Assembly: GCF_023073355.1 (NCBI RefSeq)
Contig: NZ_JADPJI010000006.1
Location: 62,001 to 126,000 of the forward strand
Direction: 5' to 3'
DNA length: 64,000 nucleotides
Origin: Bradyrhizobium sp. 199
GTDB lineage: Bacteria; Pseudomonadota; Alphaproteobacteria; Rhizobiales; Xanthobacteraceae
Part shown: positions 24,957 to 33,181 of the stretch, piece after piece
How positions within the stretch are numbered: the first letter of the stretch is position 1
Layout of the letters: the number at the start of each line of letters is the position of its first letter
Notes under the pieces: model-generated
Told to the model about the DNA's origin: nothing
Database searches by the model: none
What the model saw: only the letters and a program-made list of their open reading frames with translations
Position numbers and translations under genes: made by a program

Positions 24957-26189
24957 TCAATGCGCGCTGGCGGGCGTAGCCGGGGTTGCCCGGATCACCG
25001 GCGACGCTGCCGATTTGGGCGGTGAGGACGGCTGCTGTGGTAACAGGGATATGGGCGCAGGTGTGGTCGGACGCGGCTTCACTGGAGCGACCGGCGCACG
25101 AGCCGTAACATCAGGCGCGCGTGCGGGCGTGGGCTGCGCAATGCTCGCGGTGGCTTCATGGGCGCTCGACTTTCGCAACCGAATCTCAATTCGGCGCCGT
25201 TCCGGGATATTCGCTGGGATCCCCTCGATCGCGAGCGTCTCATCCGTATTCACGAGCTGCGCGCCCGAAAGCGGAATGATCTTGTACTTCGCAAGCTGCG
25301 TGTTCTGCTTGATGACGCTCACGACCGACACCGCACGAGCCAGTCCCAAGCCGGCATTGTCGGCGGGAACGAGCTTTCCGACCTCTGTCTTGCCCTTCAG
25401 GACCGGGAGCAGATCCCGGTCCAGATTGGACTGGTGCAGGCCGAGAGGCTGCTCGTCGGTGTGACCAACCACCTCGACGACATCCACATCGTACAGTTGG
25501 ATGTACTCCAGCACCTTCGCCGGGATTTTGCTCAGGAGGCTGTCGCGGAAAGGTACGGAAAGCTCGGCGCTCCCGCTCTTGAAGAAATTGCCGTCAGCCT
25601 CGCTGAGGCTGATGATCGGTGGCCACAAATGGCCGGGGGCGCCTCCGGCCGGGGCGGTACGCTTCAGCGCATCGATGATGGACTTTGTTGAGAGAGGTGG
25701 GTCGCCCGGTCTAGCCAGCTCACGGTTGATCGCCGCGATGGCGTTTGCGTCATTGACTGCCTTGTCGACGTCGATGCCATTGGCTTCCAACGTCTTGATT
25801 TGTGCAATTCGGTCACCAAGCTCCTTCAGCTTCATGCCGGACCTTTGGAGCTCATCGGCGGTTGCGCGGCCTTCCACCAATTCCCGCCAGTATTGATCTA
25901 TTGCCTCAGGATCGCTGCTGCCCGCGACGGACTTGAGCTTTTCGACCAGCGCCTGGTTTTTGCTCAGCGTTTGTACAAGGTCTTGACTGCGGTGATTATC
26001 GGCAAGCAGCTGCGCGACGCGCTTGTCCGCCGCAACGCGCTTCTCCTGCTCCTTCAAGATGAAGGTCGCCATGGCAATGAGCAAGCAGAACACCAGGAGG
26101 AGCATGATTTCCGCCATCGTTAGGCCGAGTACCAGTCCCTGCCGGTACGAGGAGCCTTGCTTGGTGATCGGGCCGTTCATGACTGACAT
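24957..26189 (-). CDS. MotB/ZorB-like protein with OmpA-type peptidoglycan-binding domain
   Basis: A 410-residue inner-membrane protein. One membrane helix lies at about residues 22-45. It contains MAEIML with Glu27, which lines up by eye with the proton-carrying Asp of MotB (YADFMT). A coiled-coil region follows (about 46-150), then an OmpA/MotB-like peptidoglycan-binding domain (VVEVVGHTDEQPLG to ERRRIEIRLRK, about 205-345) and a Pro/Ala-rich tail of about 60 residues. This is the layout of ZorB and other stators. The gene is last in a five-gene operon, 9 bases after the 4-TM coiled-coil gene. Role as a cell-wall-anchored stator is inferred. Confidence 0.8.
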   Translation of the reverse strand: MSVMNGPITKQGSSYRQGLVLGLTMAEIMLLLVFCLLIAMATFILKEQEKRVAADKRVAQLLADNHRSQDLVQTLSKNQALVEKLKSVAGSSDPEAIDQYWRELVEGRATADELQRSGMKLKELGDRIAQIKTLEANGIDVDKAVNDANAIAAINRELARPGDPPLSTKSIIDALKRTAPAGGAPGHLWPPIISLSEADGNFFKSGSAELSVPFRDSLLSKIPAKVLEYIQLYDVDVVEVVGHTDEQPLGLHQSNLDRDLLPVLKGKTEVGKLVPADNAGLGLARAVSVVSVIKQNTQLAKYKIIPLSGAQLVNTDETLAIEGIPANIPERRRIEIRLRKSSAHEATASIAQPTPARAPDVTARAPVAPVKPRPTTPAPISLLPQQPSSPPKSAASPVIRATPATPASAH

Positions 26190-26198
26190 GCTTGCCGC

Positions 26199-27218
26199 CT
26201 ACGTGTTGTGCCCGCGGCCGGCCCAGGGGCCGGTGGCATGCCGTTGCGCATTTTCCGCGCGGATCTCGCTCATCAAGTCGTTTAACGCTGCTGCAAGAGC
26301 CTGCGTTTGCCGCAGGTTCTCGTCCAGTGTCTTCGCCTGTGTCTCGGCGCTCTTGTTGAACGAATTTACAGCCCGCGAAAGGCCCTGGATCATTGGCGCG
26401 AGCTTGATTTCGATAATCTGCTCCGGCGTCTGCAGCGACACCAGCCTGCCAACGACTGTGTCGATCGCCTTGATCATAGTTCCCGTACTCCTCGTCAACC
26501 GGTCCCCTTGATCCACCAGCTGCTTGGACATGGCCTCGAACGTCCTCGTCGCCTGGCTGTTCATCATATTGAGGGCTTCGCCGGAACGCTTCGATGCATC
26601 CTCCAAAGGCTGGCGCGCGGTGACCGCGAAATCCTTGATCTCGCCCGCCAGCTCCTTGCGGGTCTCGCCAAGGGTTTCCTTCAGTTCATCGAGCGCATCG
26701 CCGAGGGACTGTTGAGTCATCCTGCGGAAAGAGCTGAATTCTAGGATCGTGCTCTCAAGCTCGACTTTCACCTTGCGGGAGGCCTCGGCAAGCTCCAGGC
26801 GCGCGGTCGCTTCAACTTCAATCGGATCGCGCCGCATTTGGTTGAAGAAGATGCGCAGGGCGACGCCGGCAATCGTCGAGGCTATGGCGATGCCGAAATT
26901 TCTGACGATCTGCTCGGACCCGCCTTCCGGGGAGAACTGATAGAGTGACACGCCGAGGCTAGTCAGCGTGAATAGAAAGCCCATGTAGTACAGATTGTCG
27001 CCGGACTGGTCGTCGCGAAGGCGAAAGAGCCGCGCCAATCCGAGGAGGAGCGCGTACCCGATCATGATCAGGACGGGCACCGCCGTCACCGAAACAGGTG
27101 CGAAATCGTGCGCCTTCGAAAAGACGATGTATCCGCTCCCAGCCAGCACGACGGCGAAGAACAGCAACCCGCTCAAAAAGCCTGGCGGCAAGCGCCTGTT
27201 TGTAACGTCGGCTGCCAT
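26199..27218 (-). CDS. Four-TM protein with long coiled-coil tail (ZorA/MotA-like candidate)
   Basis: A 339-residue membrane protein. Four membrane segments lie at about residues 14-34, 44-64, 76-93 and 108-125. The third (YYMGFLFTLTSLGVSLY) and fourth (FGIAIASTIAGVALRIFF) resemble the conserved TM pair of MotA/TolQ/ExbB channels. The remaining 210 residues are an amphipathic, coiled-coil cytoplasmic tail (EATARLELAEASRKVKVELE onward). This matches the plan of ZorA. The family match is by pattern only; standard MotA motifs are weak. It lies 3 bases after the vWA-like gene and 9 bases before the MotB-like gene. Confidence 0.65.
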   Translation of the reverse strand: MAADVTNRRLPPGFLSGLLFFAVVLAGSGYIVFSKAHDFAPVSVTAVPVLIMIGYALLLGLARLFRLRDDQSGDNLYYMGFLFTLTSLGVSLYQFSPEGGSEQIVRNFGIAIASTIAGVALRIFFNQMRRDPIEVEATARLELAEASRKVKVELESTILEFSSFRRMTQQSLGDALDELKETLGETRKELAGEIKDFAVTARQPLEDASKRSGEALNMMNSQATRTFEAMSKQLVDQGDRLTRSTGTMIKAIDTVVGRLVSLQTPEQIIEIKLAPMIQGLSRAVNSFNKSAETQAKTLDENLRQTQALAAALNDLMSEIRAENAQRHATGPWAGRGHNT

Positions 27219-27221
27219 CGG

Positions 27222-28058
27222 TCATGCTCCCTGCAGGCGCTTAAGGCTGCCGATCAAGCCGCGATTGTCAGAAATCCATTCTCGCCAGAAGCCCATCAGC
27301 TGGCTGTCATCCACAACGGCCTTGCCGTTCACCTGGCGGCTGACTAGGCGCACAAAAATGGTCGCATCATTGAGCTCGGTCCGGTACTTCCGATACGCAG
27401 GGGATTGCCTAAAGCGTTGATAGGATAGGTCGCCGGATCGGGGATATTGGCTGTAGTCTTTGGTGGACTCGATCATGTCAGAGATTACGTAGAGCGTCTT
27501 TTTGATGTTTTGGCCGGCACTGCCGGAAAACTCGCTGAGTGCGATGTCCTGGATCGCCCCCATGATCGGCGACGCGGCGGCCCGGGCCGGCGTAACGCTC
27601 CTATTGATGGCTTCTAACGCTGGCTTACGGAAACTCTCGATCCAGCGCAAGCGAGCAGCCTCGATATTGTTGGTCCACTCGCTAAGGCCCGTCCCGTTGC
27701 CGGGATTACATTTGGCGAACAGTGATCGGCTCCGCAGGCCGGCGACATCGAGCACTCGAATGTCGAGCTTGTGGTAGGGCGGCAGCGTGGTGACCATCTC
27801 CTCCAGCAGCCCGAGAACCTCGCGCCGCGTGGCATCAGGCAAGTCATCCGACGTGTCGATCAATACAACCGTTACCCCCCGAGCACCGCCAAGAGGACAC
27901 AGAGTCTCTTCAGCGATGGTCGGGGGCCGCTCGGTGAAGAACGCGAAATATATCAGTCCTGCGCCACAGGAGACCGCAAACAGGAGAAGAGCAATTCCGA
28001 GGAATCCTGCCCAGCCGATGCCAGGCGAGCTCCGCCTGCGGGGTCTGGGCTTAGCCAC
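27222..28058 (-). CDS. Membrane-anchored vWA-like protein
   Basis: A 278-residue protein with a basic N-terminus (MAKPRPRRRSS), one membrane helix (about 14-42) and a probable periplasmic domain. That domain has a von Willebrand A-like plan: a metal-site-like VVLIDTSDD at 65-72 (DxS followed by D), a helix and strand (HKLDIRVLDVAG), SPIMGAIQDIA as the possible second metal-binding loop, and KKTLYVISDMIEST as the third. The start overlaps the preceding gene by 8 bases. vWA domains mediate metal-dependent protein contacts; the partner here is probably the operon's membrane complex, which is inference. Confidence 0.7.
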   Translation of the reverse strand: MAKPRPRRRSSPGIGWAGFLGIALLLFAVSCGAGLIYFAFFTERPPTIAEETLCPLGGARGVTVVLIDTSDDLPDATRREVLGLLEEMVTTLPPYHKLDIRVLDVAGLRSRSLFAKCNPGNGTGLSEWTNNIEAARLRWIESFRKPALEAINRSVTPARAAASPIMGAIQDIALSEFSGSAGQNIKKTLYVISDMIESTKDYSQYPRSGDLSYQRFRQSPAYRKYRTELNDATIFVRLVSRQVNGKAVVDDSQLMGFWREWISDNRGLIGSLKRLQGA

Positions 28059-29505
28059 TCTTGCTGTCCTTCTCCGGAAAAAACTGGTCGATCTCGCGGT
28101 AGGACCGCATCGCCCGCTCGAAGGCCTCGTTGATGGCTTTGATTTGGTCCTTCAGCAGGCCTTGGGTTTCGTCGATCATCTGGCGCAGTCGATCGCGGGC
28201 GGTCGAGTCGGGTTCGGCATTGGCATACACGATGCGTTCTAGAACAAACGGTCTGGCGAAGGAGGCGGGCGGTGGGGTTGATCGTGCCTTGCGGTTCGCC
28301 TCGCGGTATACACCGAGCAGTGTGCGGCCGGCCGTCTCAATCTGGTTCTGCTGCTGGATGAACCGCTGATTGAGCCGGCTGCGACCTTGGAGGATCGAAT
28401 CGTATTCGGCTCGCCGCTTGGACAGATCGGCGGACGCTGCGTTCATAACGTCGGTGGCGTCCTGCCGGATGTCCCTGAGCCGCTCGATCAGGTCGCTTTT
28501 AAGATCCGTGAATTGCTTGCTGGCGTCGTTCCAGCGCCGCTCAAGGCCGGCATAGCCAATGTAAGGGTCGAAGAACGTGAGCCCGTCCGCCATCGCGACA
28601 AGCGAGAAAAGCAGGCCGATGCTGATGAACACCCATGAATTGACGTCGGTCAGATCGAAAGGCGCTGTCAGCAGACGATGCAAAACATCCTGGCCTATGT
28701 CGCCGCTCAGGCTGGGCTTCATTTCGCGCAGGTGCGCAAGGGTGAGGTTCAGTGCACCCGCGAAAGCAAGATAACCGACAAAGAAGATTGCCCCGATTAG
28801 CTTGAGCAAAAAATTGCGGTGGAAGATCGGCCTGATGAGGACCAAGCCCCATAGGAAGCTCGCGAGGATGTTCAGCGCGGCAAACGTGGCCGCTTGCACG
28901 GCCGCGCCGATATACCCGCCCATATTGGCCTTGGCCAAGAAGCCCGCGTTCACTGCGACCTCGATGACAAAGAGCAGCGCAAGCAGCCCGACCTTCAGAA
29001 TGATCTTTCCCGGTGTGGCCAGCCGAGCCGGTCGCTGCAGGCGGTGCCGCTTGCGAAACGCCTCACGTTCCAACTCCGATTCATGGAGCCGACGGCGGTG
29101 GACGAACAACTCGTCGCGTCCCATCGTCGCTTCCGCTTCGAAATCTCCAACGGCTTCGGGGGCGGTTTGCTGGATCACCGCGAAGCGCTCCTCGAAGCTG
29201 AGGGAGGTCATTCGCTCGTCGTAGGTATGTAGATGGTCTTGGTAGACCGAATGGGAATCTTGCTTGTGGGCCTCGACCCGCTCGACAATCAGATGTTCGA
29301 CGTCGTCCAGCGTCTGGTCATCGGAACCCGGCCGGTTCTGTGAACCGCGTTCTCGGCCAAGATCTGTGAGCTTTAGCTCGTCTGCGACTCGGTCCACGTT
29401 GAGATCAATGAACACAGTCGTGGCCGGACGATAGTCGTGCGGCGGCTTGTTGAGCAAGGCCCACAGCCGCGCGATTGGGGAAAGCCGGGTCTTGGAACGG
29501 TCCAT
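28051..29505 (-). CDS. Four-TM membrane protein with flanking coiled coils
   Basis: A protein of about 484 residues, not recognised as a known family. The first 160 residues are charged and helical. About four membrane segments follow (VGLLALLFVIEVAVNAGFLA, an Ala-rich helix ending FLWGLVLI, LIGAIFFVGYLAFAGALNL, and WVFISIGLLFSLVAMADGL). The C-terminal 170 residues are predicted coiled coil (DLKSDLIERLRDIRQDATDV onward). ATG 29505 is preferred over a TTG at 29517. It is the second gene of the operon, after the SNase gene and overlapping the vWA gene by 8 bases. The layout suggests a structural part of a membrane machine. Confidence 0.7.
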   Translation of the reverse strand: MDRSKTRLSPIARLWALLNKPPHDYRPATTVFIDLNVDRVADELKLTDLGRERGSQNRPGSDDQTLDDVEHLIVERVEAHKQDSHSVYQDHLHTYDERMTSLSFEERFAVIQQTAPEAVGDFEAEATMGRDELFVHRRRLHESELEREAFRKRHRLQRPARLATPGKIILKVGLLALLFVIEVAVNAGFLAKANMGGYIGAAVQAATFAALNILASFLWGLVLIRPIFHRNFLLKLIGAIFFVGYLAFAGALNLTLAHLREMKPSLSGDIGQDVLHRLLTAPFDLTDVNSWVFISIGLLFSLVAMADGLTFFDPYIGYAGLERRWNDASKQFTDLKSDLIERLRDIRQDATDVMNAASADLSKRRAEYDSILQGRSRLNQRFIQQQNQIETAGRTLLGVYREANRKARSTPPPASFARPFVLERIVYANAEPDSTARDRLRQMIDETQGLLKDQIKAINEAFERAMRSYREIDQFFPEKDSKSG

Positions 29506-29517
29506 CGTGGCTCGCAA

Positions 29518-30243
29518 CTAAAGCTTCGATTTACGGCAGCCGGCAGCTTGGGCTTCCGCCTCGCTGCAGAACCAGCGTCGGGAGGAATTCGGCTGCATGC
29601 TCAGCCGGTCGTAAAATAGGCCGTCCGGCACGTGATATATGCATTGCGGCGTGCTGCTCAAATTACCTTTTATCAAACAATTGCCAGCCAGCGGGGCCGG
29701 ATTTGCTGCCGTATTTGTGACCAGAGCCCGCTGCGCTGTGGAAAGAATGGAGAGTGCGCCGAGGACTTCCGTCGAATTGCGGCGATGACGCCAATCCCAG
29801 GGGGCTATGAATGCTCCGCCCCAAAGTCCGCGCTGACGTTCGCGCGCCACATCTTCGTCGTGGACGTATTCCGCGGAATATCTGCGAAACGCCAAAGCCC
29901 AACCGTTCTGGACAAGCCAGCGCGAGACGTTCTCGCCACCGACCGCGCATGAACCCAACGATCGCCTGTATTTGTCCGTGCCCGCCAGCTCGCAGGACCA
30001 CTCCCGGTCCTTGCTGAAGGATCGCAGCTGCTCCCGCGCTTCGATGCCGCACGTCCACGTCTTGCCCGCAGCATCAAGGCAGACCTGATCGGTCTCGGGG
30101 GCGTCGACGCCGTTGAACCGGATCTTGCTCTGGCCAATGTAGACAGTATCCGCATCAACGATTTGCGGCACGCCGCGCACCTGCCCGGCGCCTGCGGCGT
30201 GTATGCTGAAAAACAGGGCCCCGACAGCCAGCCAACGCCGCAA
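29518..30243 (-). CDS. Exported SNase-like nuclease with C-terminal sunset-type domain
   Basis: A 241-residue protein with a signal peptide (RRWLAVGALFFSIHAAGAG). The thermonuclease domain has VDADTVYIGQSKIRFNGVDA followed by PE: Arg42 and Glu50 keep the 8-residue spacing of catalytic Arg35 and Glu43 in staphylococcal nuclease. DKYRRSLG supplies a candidate for the second Arg. The C-terminal 55 residues (CLIKGNLSS to WFCSEAEAQAAGCRKS) match the small Cys-containing sunset-type domain often attached to such nucleases. TTG 30243 is chosen because GGGGGGAG lies 3 bases before it. It heads the operon and should act in the periplasm or outside the cell. Confidence 0.82.
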   Translation of the reverse strand: MRRWLAVGALFFSIHAAGAGQVRGVPQIVDADTVYIGQSKIRFNGVDAPETDQVCLDAAGKTWTCGIEAREQLRSFSKDREWSCELAGTDKYRRSLGSCAVGGENVSRWLVQNGWALAFRRYSAEYVHDEDVARERQRGLWGGAFIAPWDWRHRRNSTEVLGALSILSTAQRALVTNTAANPAPLAGNCLIKGNLSSTPQCIYHVPDGLFYDRLSMQPNSSRRWFCSEAEAQAAGCRKSKL

Positions 30244-31054
30244 AGGTCTCCCCCCTTTTTGCAACAGTCTTCGATAGTTAACAGTCTATTACACTTTCTA
30301 AGCGAATGGGGAGGCAAGGACGCTTGCCTTGCTGATTTGGTTAATCGGCAGCTTTAATCGCTCCAGGTGGTAAGCTCGGCACCTGCTATCCCGATCGGCA
30401 CGAACGCTTCAGCTTCTGGCCCATCGACATCCTGAAACTTCAGTCGTTCCGAATGTGCCAATAGAACGTCGGCCGTTGGCCGACTTCTTCCATAACAAAT
30501 ATCCGAATGTCGCGTGCTTTGCTGGCTGTTGGATTGCACTAACGCCAGCCCGATCTAGCCCTTTGAAAACGGTCGAGCCGAAAAAAGGAGCTTATGAGCC
30601 ACTTTTCGGCGACAGAAATCCGGTTGACTGGTTTGCCCGGTAATCTCACTTGTTTGTTTTGCATCGTTCAAGCGACCAGGCCACAGTGATCCCTCCCGTC
30701 CGCAAGGGATCTCGGTTGCTTGCAAACGGCTCGGTTGCAAAAATATTATAGTTGTATCTTGCGCGTCTCCTGTAGTTGCGACATTCTGCCGCCGTGCGCA
30801 CAAGTAGTGCGCTCAATTTGGGGGAAGTGGGCTGGCGAACGTAAATGACGTCCCTTTGGCCGCTTGGATGCGCGGCGGCATTGCGAAGCATCGGCACGAT
30901 CAAGCATTCAGCTCTCTCGAATTTGCTCAGTCAGCACATTTGATTGGCGACGTTTGATCGCCTCGTCGACGTAGAGGGCGCCCTTCGATAGCGAGGGGTA
31001 CTCAAGCACGGGACGGATCTTAGTTTGTCGGCCGCCGTCTGAGGTGGGGCAACG
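30244..31054. other. Intergenic region between motor-like operon and type I secretion genes
   Basis: About 810 bases between divergent units. Several short frames exist, but none has a good start, codon pattern or recognisable product. The region should contain promoters for both directions; none could be assigned. Confidence 0.45.
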
Positions 31055-33181
31055 TTGGAAGCTGTACGACAAGATACTGGGCTGCAGTGTCTTTCACTGC
31101 TGCTGCGCTATCACCAGATCGCAATTGATGCGACGCAGATTGCGCACCAGTTTGGAGGCGCCAGCTTCGGCGTCACAGAGATACTGCTATGTGCGAGACA
31201 GCTCAAGTTGAGGGCTCGCTCGCTAAACGAGAGTTGGTCGGGTCTAACTAGGCTAGCGTTGCCTGGTATCGTTGAACGACGTGACGGGTCTTTCGCCATT
31301 CTCGGCAAAGTCGGCCCTGAAGATGTTCTTATTCATGACCCTGCAGTTAACCGTCCACAGATAGTCAAGCGTGCCGAATTCGAACTGGGGTGGACAGGCC
31401 GTATCGTTCTGATGACGCGGCGAGCCTCGCTGTCCGATTTGGCGCGAAAGTTCGATATCACTTGGTTTCTGCAGGCCATGCACAAATATCGCCGGTTGCT
31501 CGGCGAGGTGCTGGTCGCCTCGTTCTTTCTGCAGCTATTCGCGCTAGTCACCCCGCTGTTCTTCCAGGTGGTGACCGACAAGGTGCTGGCGCATCGCGGC
31601 TACACCACGCTCGACGTGCTCGTGTTCGGCCTGATCGTCGTGTCGATCTTCGAGACCGTTCTCGGCGCGCTCCGGTCTTATGTCTTTTCCCACACCACCA
31701 ACCGGATCGACGTCGAGCTCGGCGCGCGGCTGTTCCGGCACCTGATCGCGCTGCCGATCGCCTATTTCGAGGCCCGGCGGGCTGGCGACTCCGTCGCTCG
31801 GGTCCGCGAGCTCGAGAACATCAGGAATTTCCTCACTAGCTCCGCCCTGACGCTGGTGATCGACCTCGGCTTCACCTTCGTCTTCCTGGCGGTGATGTTC
31901 TATTACTCGCCGTTTCTGACCTGGATCGTAGTCGGCTCGTTCCCGTTCTATATCGCAATCTCGGCCGGCGTGACGCCGATCTTCCGCGAGCGGCTGGACA
32001 AGAAGTTCGATCGCGGCGCGGAGAACCAGGCCTTCCTGGTCGAGAGCGTCAGCGCGATCCAAACACTGAAGGCAATGGCGATCGAGCCGCAGATGCAGCG
32101 GCGCTGGGAGGAGCAGCTCGCAGGCTATGTCAGCGCCAGCTTCGACGTGCTTTCGCTCGGGAACTGGGCGAGCCAGTCGGTGCAGTTCATCAGCAAGCTC
32201 GTCACCGCGCTGACATTATATTTCGGTGCGCGCCTCGTTATCGAGGGCAACTTCTCGGTCGGCGAGCTCATCGCCTTCAACATGCTGGCCGGGCGGGTGG
32301 CGCAGCCCGTGCTGCGACTGGCCCAGCTCTGGCAGGATTTCCACCAGGCGCGGGTCTCGATCGCCCGGCTTGGCGATATCCTCAACGCCGCGCCCGAGCC
32401 GATGTTCGACCCCTCGCGCGCAACGCTGCCGCCGATCAAAGGCGAGGTGACCTTCGACCACGTCAACTTTCGCTACCGGCCGGATACGTCGCTGGCGCTT
32501 CAGGATATCTCGCTGAAGGTCCTGCCCGGGCAGGTGATCGGCATCGTCGGGCCCTCCGGCTCCGGCAAGTCGACGCTCACAAAACTTATCCAGCGGCTCT
32601 ACGTGCCCGAGGCCGGCCGCATCCTGATCGACGGCATCGACCTCACCGTGGCGGACGTCGCCTGGCTGCGGCGCCAGATCGGCACGGTGTTGCAGGAGAA
32701 CGTGCTGTTCAACCGCACCATCCGCGAGAACATCGCGCTCGCCGATCCCGGCATGGCAATGGAGCGGGTGATCGCTGCGGCCGAGCTCGCCGGCGCGCAT
32801 GAGTTCATCCTGGCGCTGCCGGACGGCTACAACACCGTGGTCGGCGAACGCGGCGCCAGCCTGTCGGGCGGCCAGCGCCAGCGCATCGCGATCGCGCGGG
32901 CGCTGGTCACCAACCCGCGGGTGCTGATTTTCGACGAGGCCACCAGCGCGCTCGACTATGAGAGCGAGAACATAATCCAGCGCAACATGCGCAAGATCTG
33001 CGCCGACCGGACCGTCTTCATCATTGCGCATCGCCTTTCGGCAGTGCGCCACGCCGATCGCATCATCACCATCGAGGCCGGCCGTCTGATCGAGGACGGC
33101 AGCCATGACGAGCTGATCAAGAACGCCGGGCGCTACGCCATGCTGCACCAGATCCAGGCGGGGCTCCATGTCGTCGGCTGA
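31055..33181 (+). CDS. Type I secretion ABC transporter with degenerate C39-like domain (HlyB family)
   Basis: A 708-residue inner-membrane ATPase that drives one-step export of RTX proteins. Residues 1-125 are a C39 peptidase-like domain in which the catalytic Cys is replaced (QDTGLQC, with Thr8 where C39 peptidases have Cys). It therefore binds substrate rather than cutting it, as in HlyB. A six-helix membrane domain follows, then the ATPase: Walker A GPSGSGKST, signature LSGGQRQRIAIARAL, Walker B VLIFDEATSALD and switch His in IIAHRLS. TTG start behind GAGGTGGGG. The adaptor gene overlaps its end by 14 bases, and the RTX gene lies downstream. Confidence 0.93.
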   Translation: MEAVRQDTGLQCLSLLLRYHQIAIDATQIAHQFGGASFGVTEILLCARQLKLRARSLNESWSGLTRLALPGIVERRDGSFAILGKVGPEDVLIHDPAVNRPQIVKRAEFELGWTGRIVLMTRRASLSDLARKFDITWFLQAMHKYRRLLGEVLVASFFLQLFALVTPLFFQVVTDKVLAHRGYTTLDVLVFGLIVVSIFETVLGALRSYVFSHTTNRIDVELGARLFRHLIALPIAYFEARRAGDSVARVRELENIRNFLTSSALTLVIDLGFTFVFLAVMFYYSPFLTWIVVGSFPFYIAISAGVTPIFRERLDKKFDRGAENQAFLVESVSAIQTLKAMAIEPQMQRRWEEQLAGYVSASFDVLSLGNWASQSVQFISKLVTALTLYFGARLVIEGNFSVGELIAFNMLAGRVAQPVLRLAQLWQDFHQARVSIARLGDILNAAPEPMFDPSRATLPPIKGEVTFDHVNFRYRPDTSLALQDISLKVLPGQVIGIVGPSGSGKSTLTKLIQRLYVPEAGRILIDGIDLTVADVAWLRRQIGTVLQENVLFNRTIRENIALADPGMAMERVIAAAELAGAHEFILALPDGYNTVVGERGASLSGGQRQRIAIARALVTNPRVLIFDEATSALDYESENIIQRNMRKICADRTVFIIAHRLSAVRHADRIITIEAGRLIEDGSHDELIKNAGRYAMLHQIQAGLHVVG

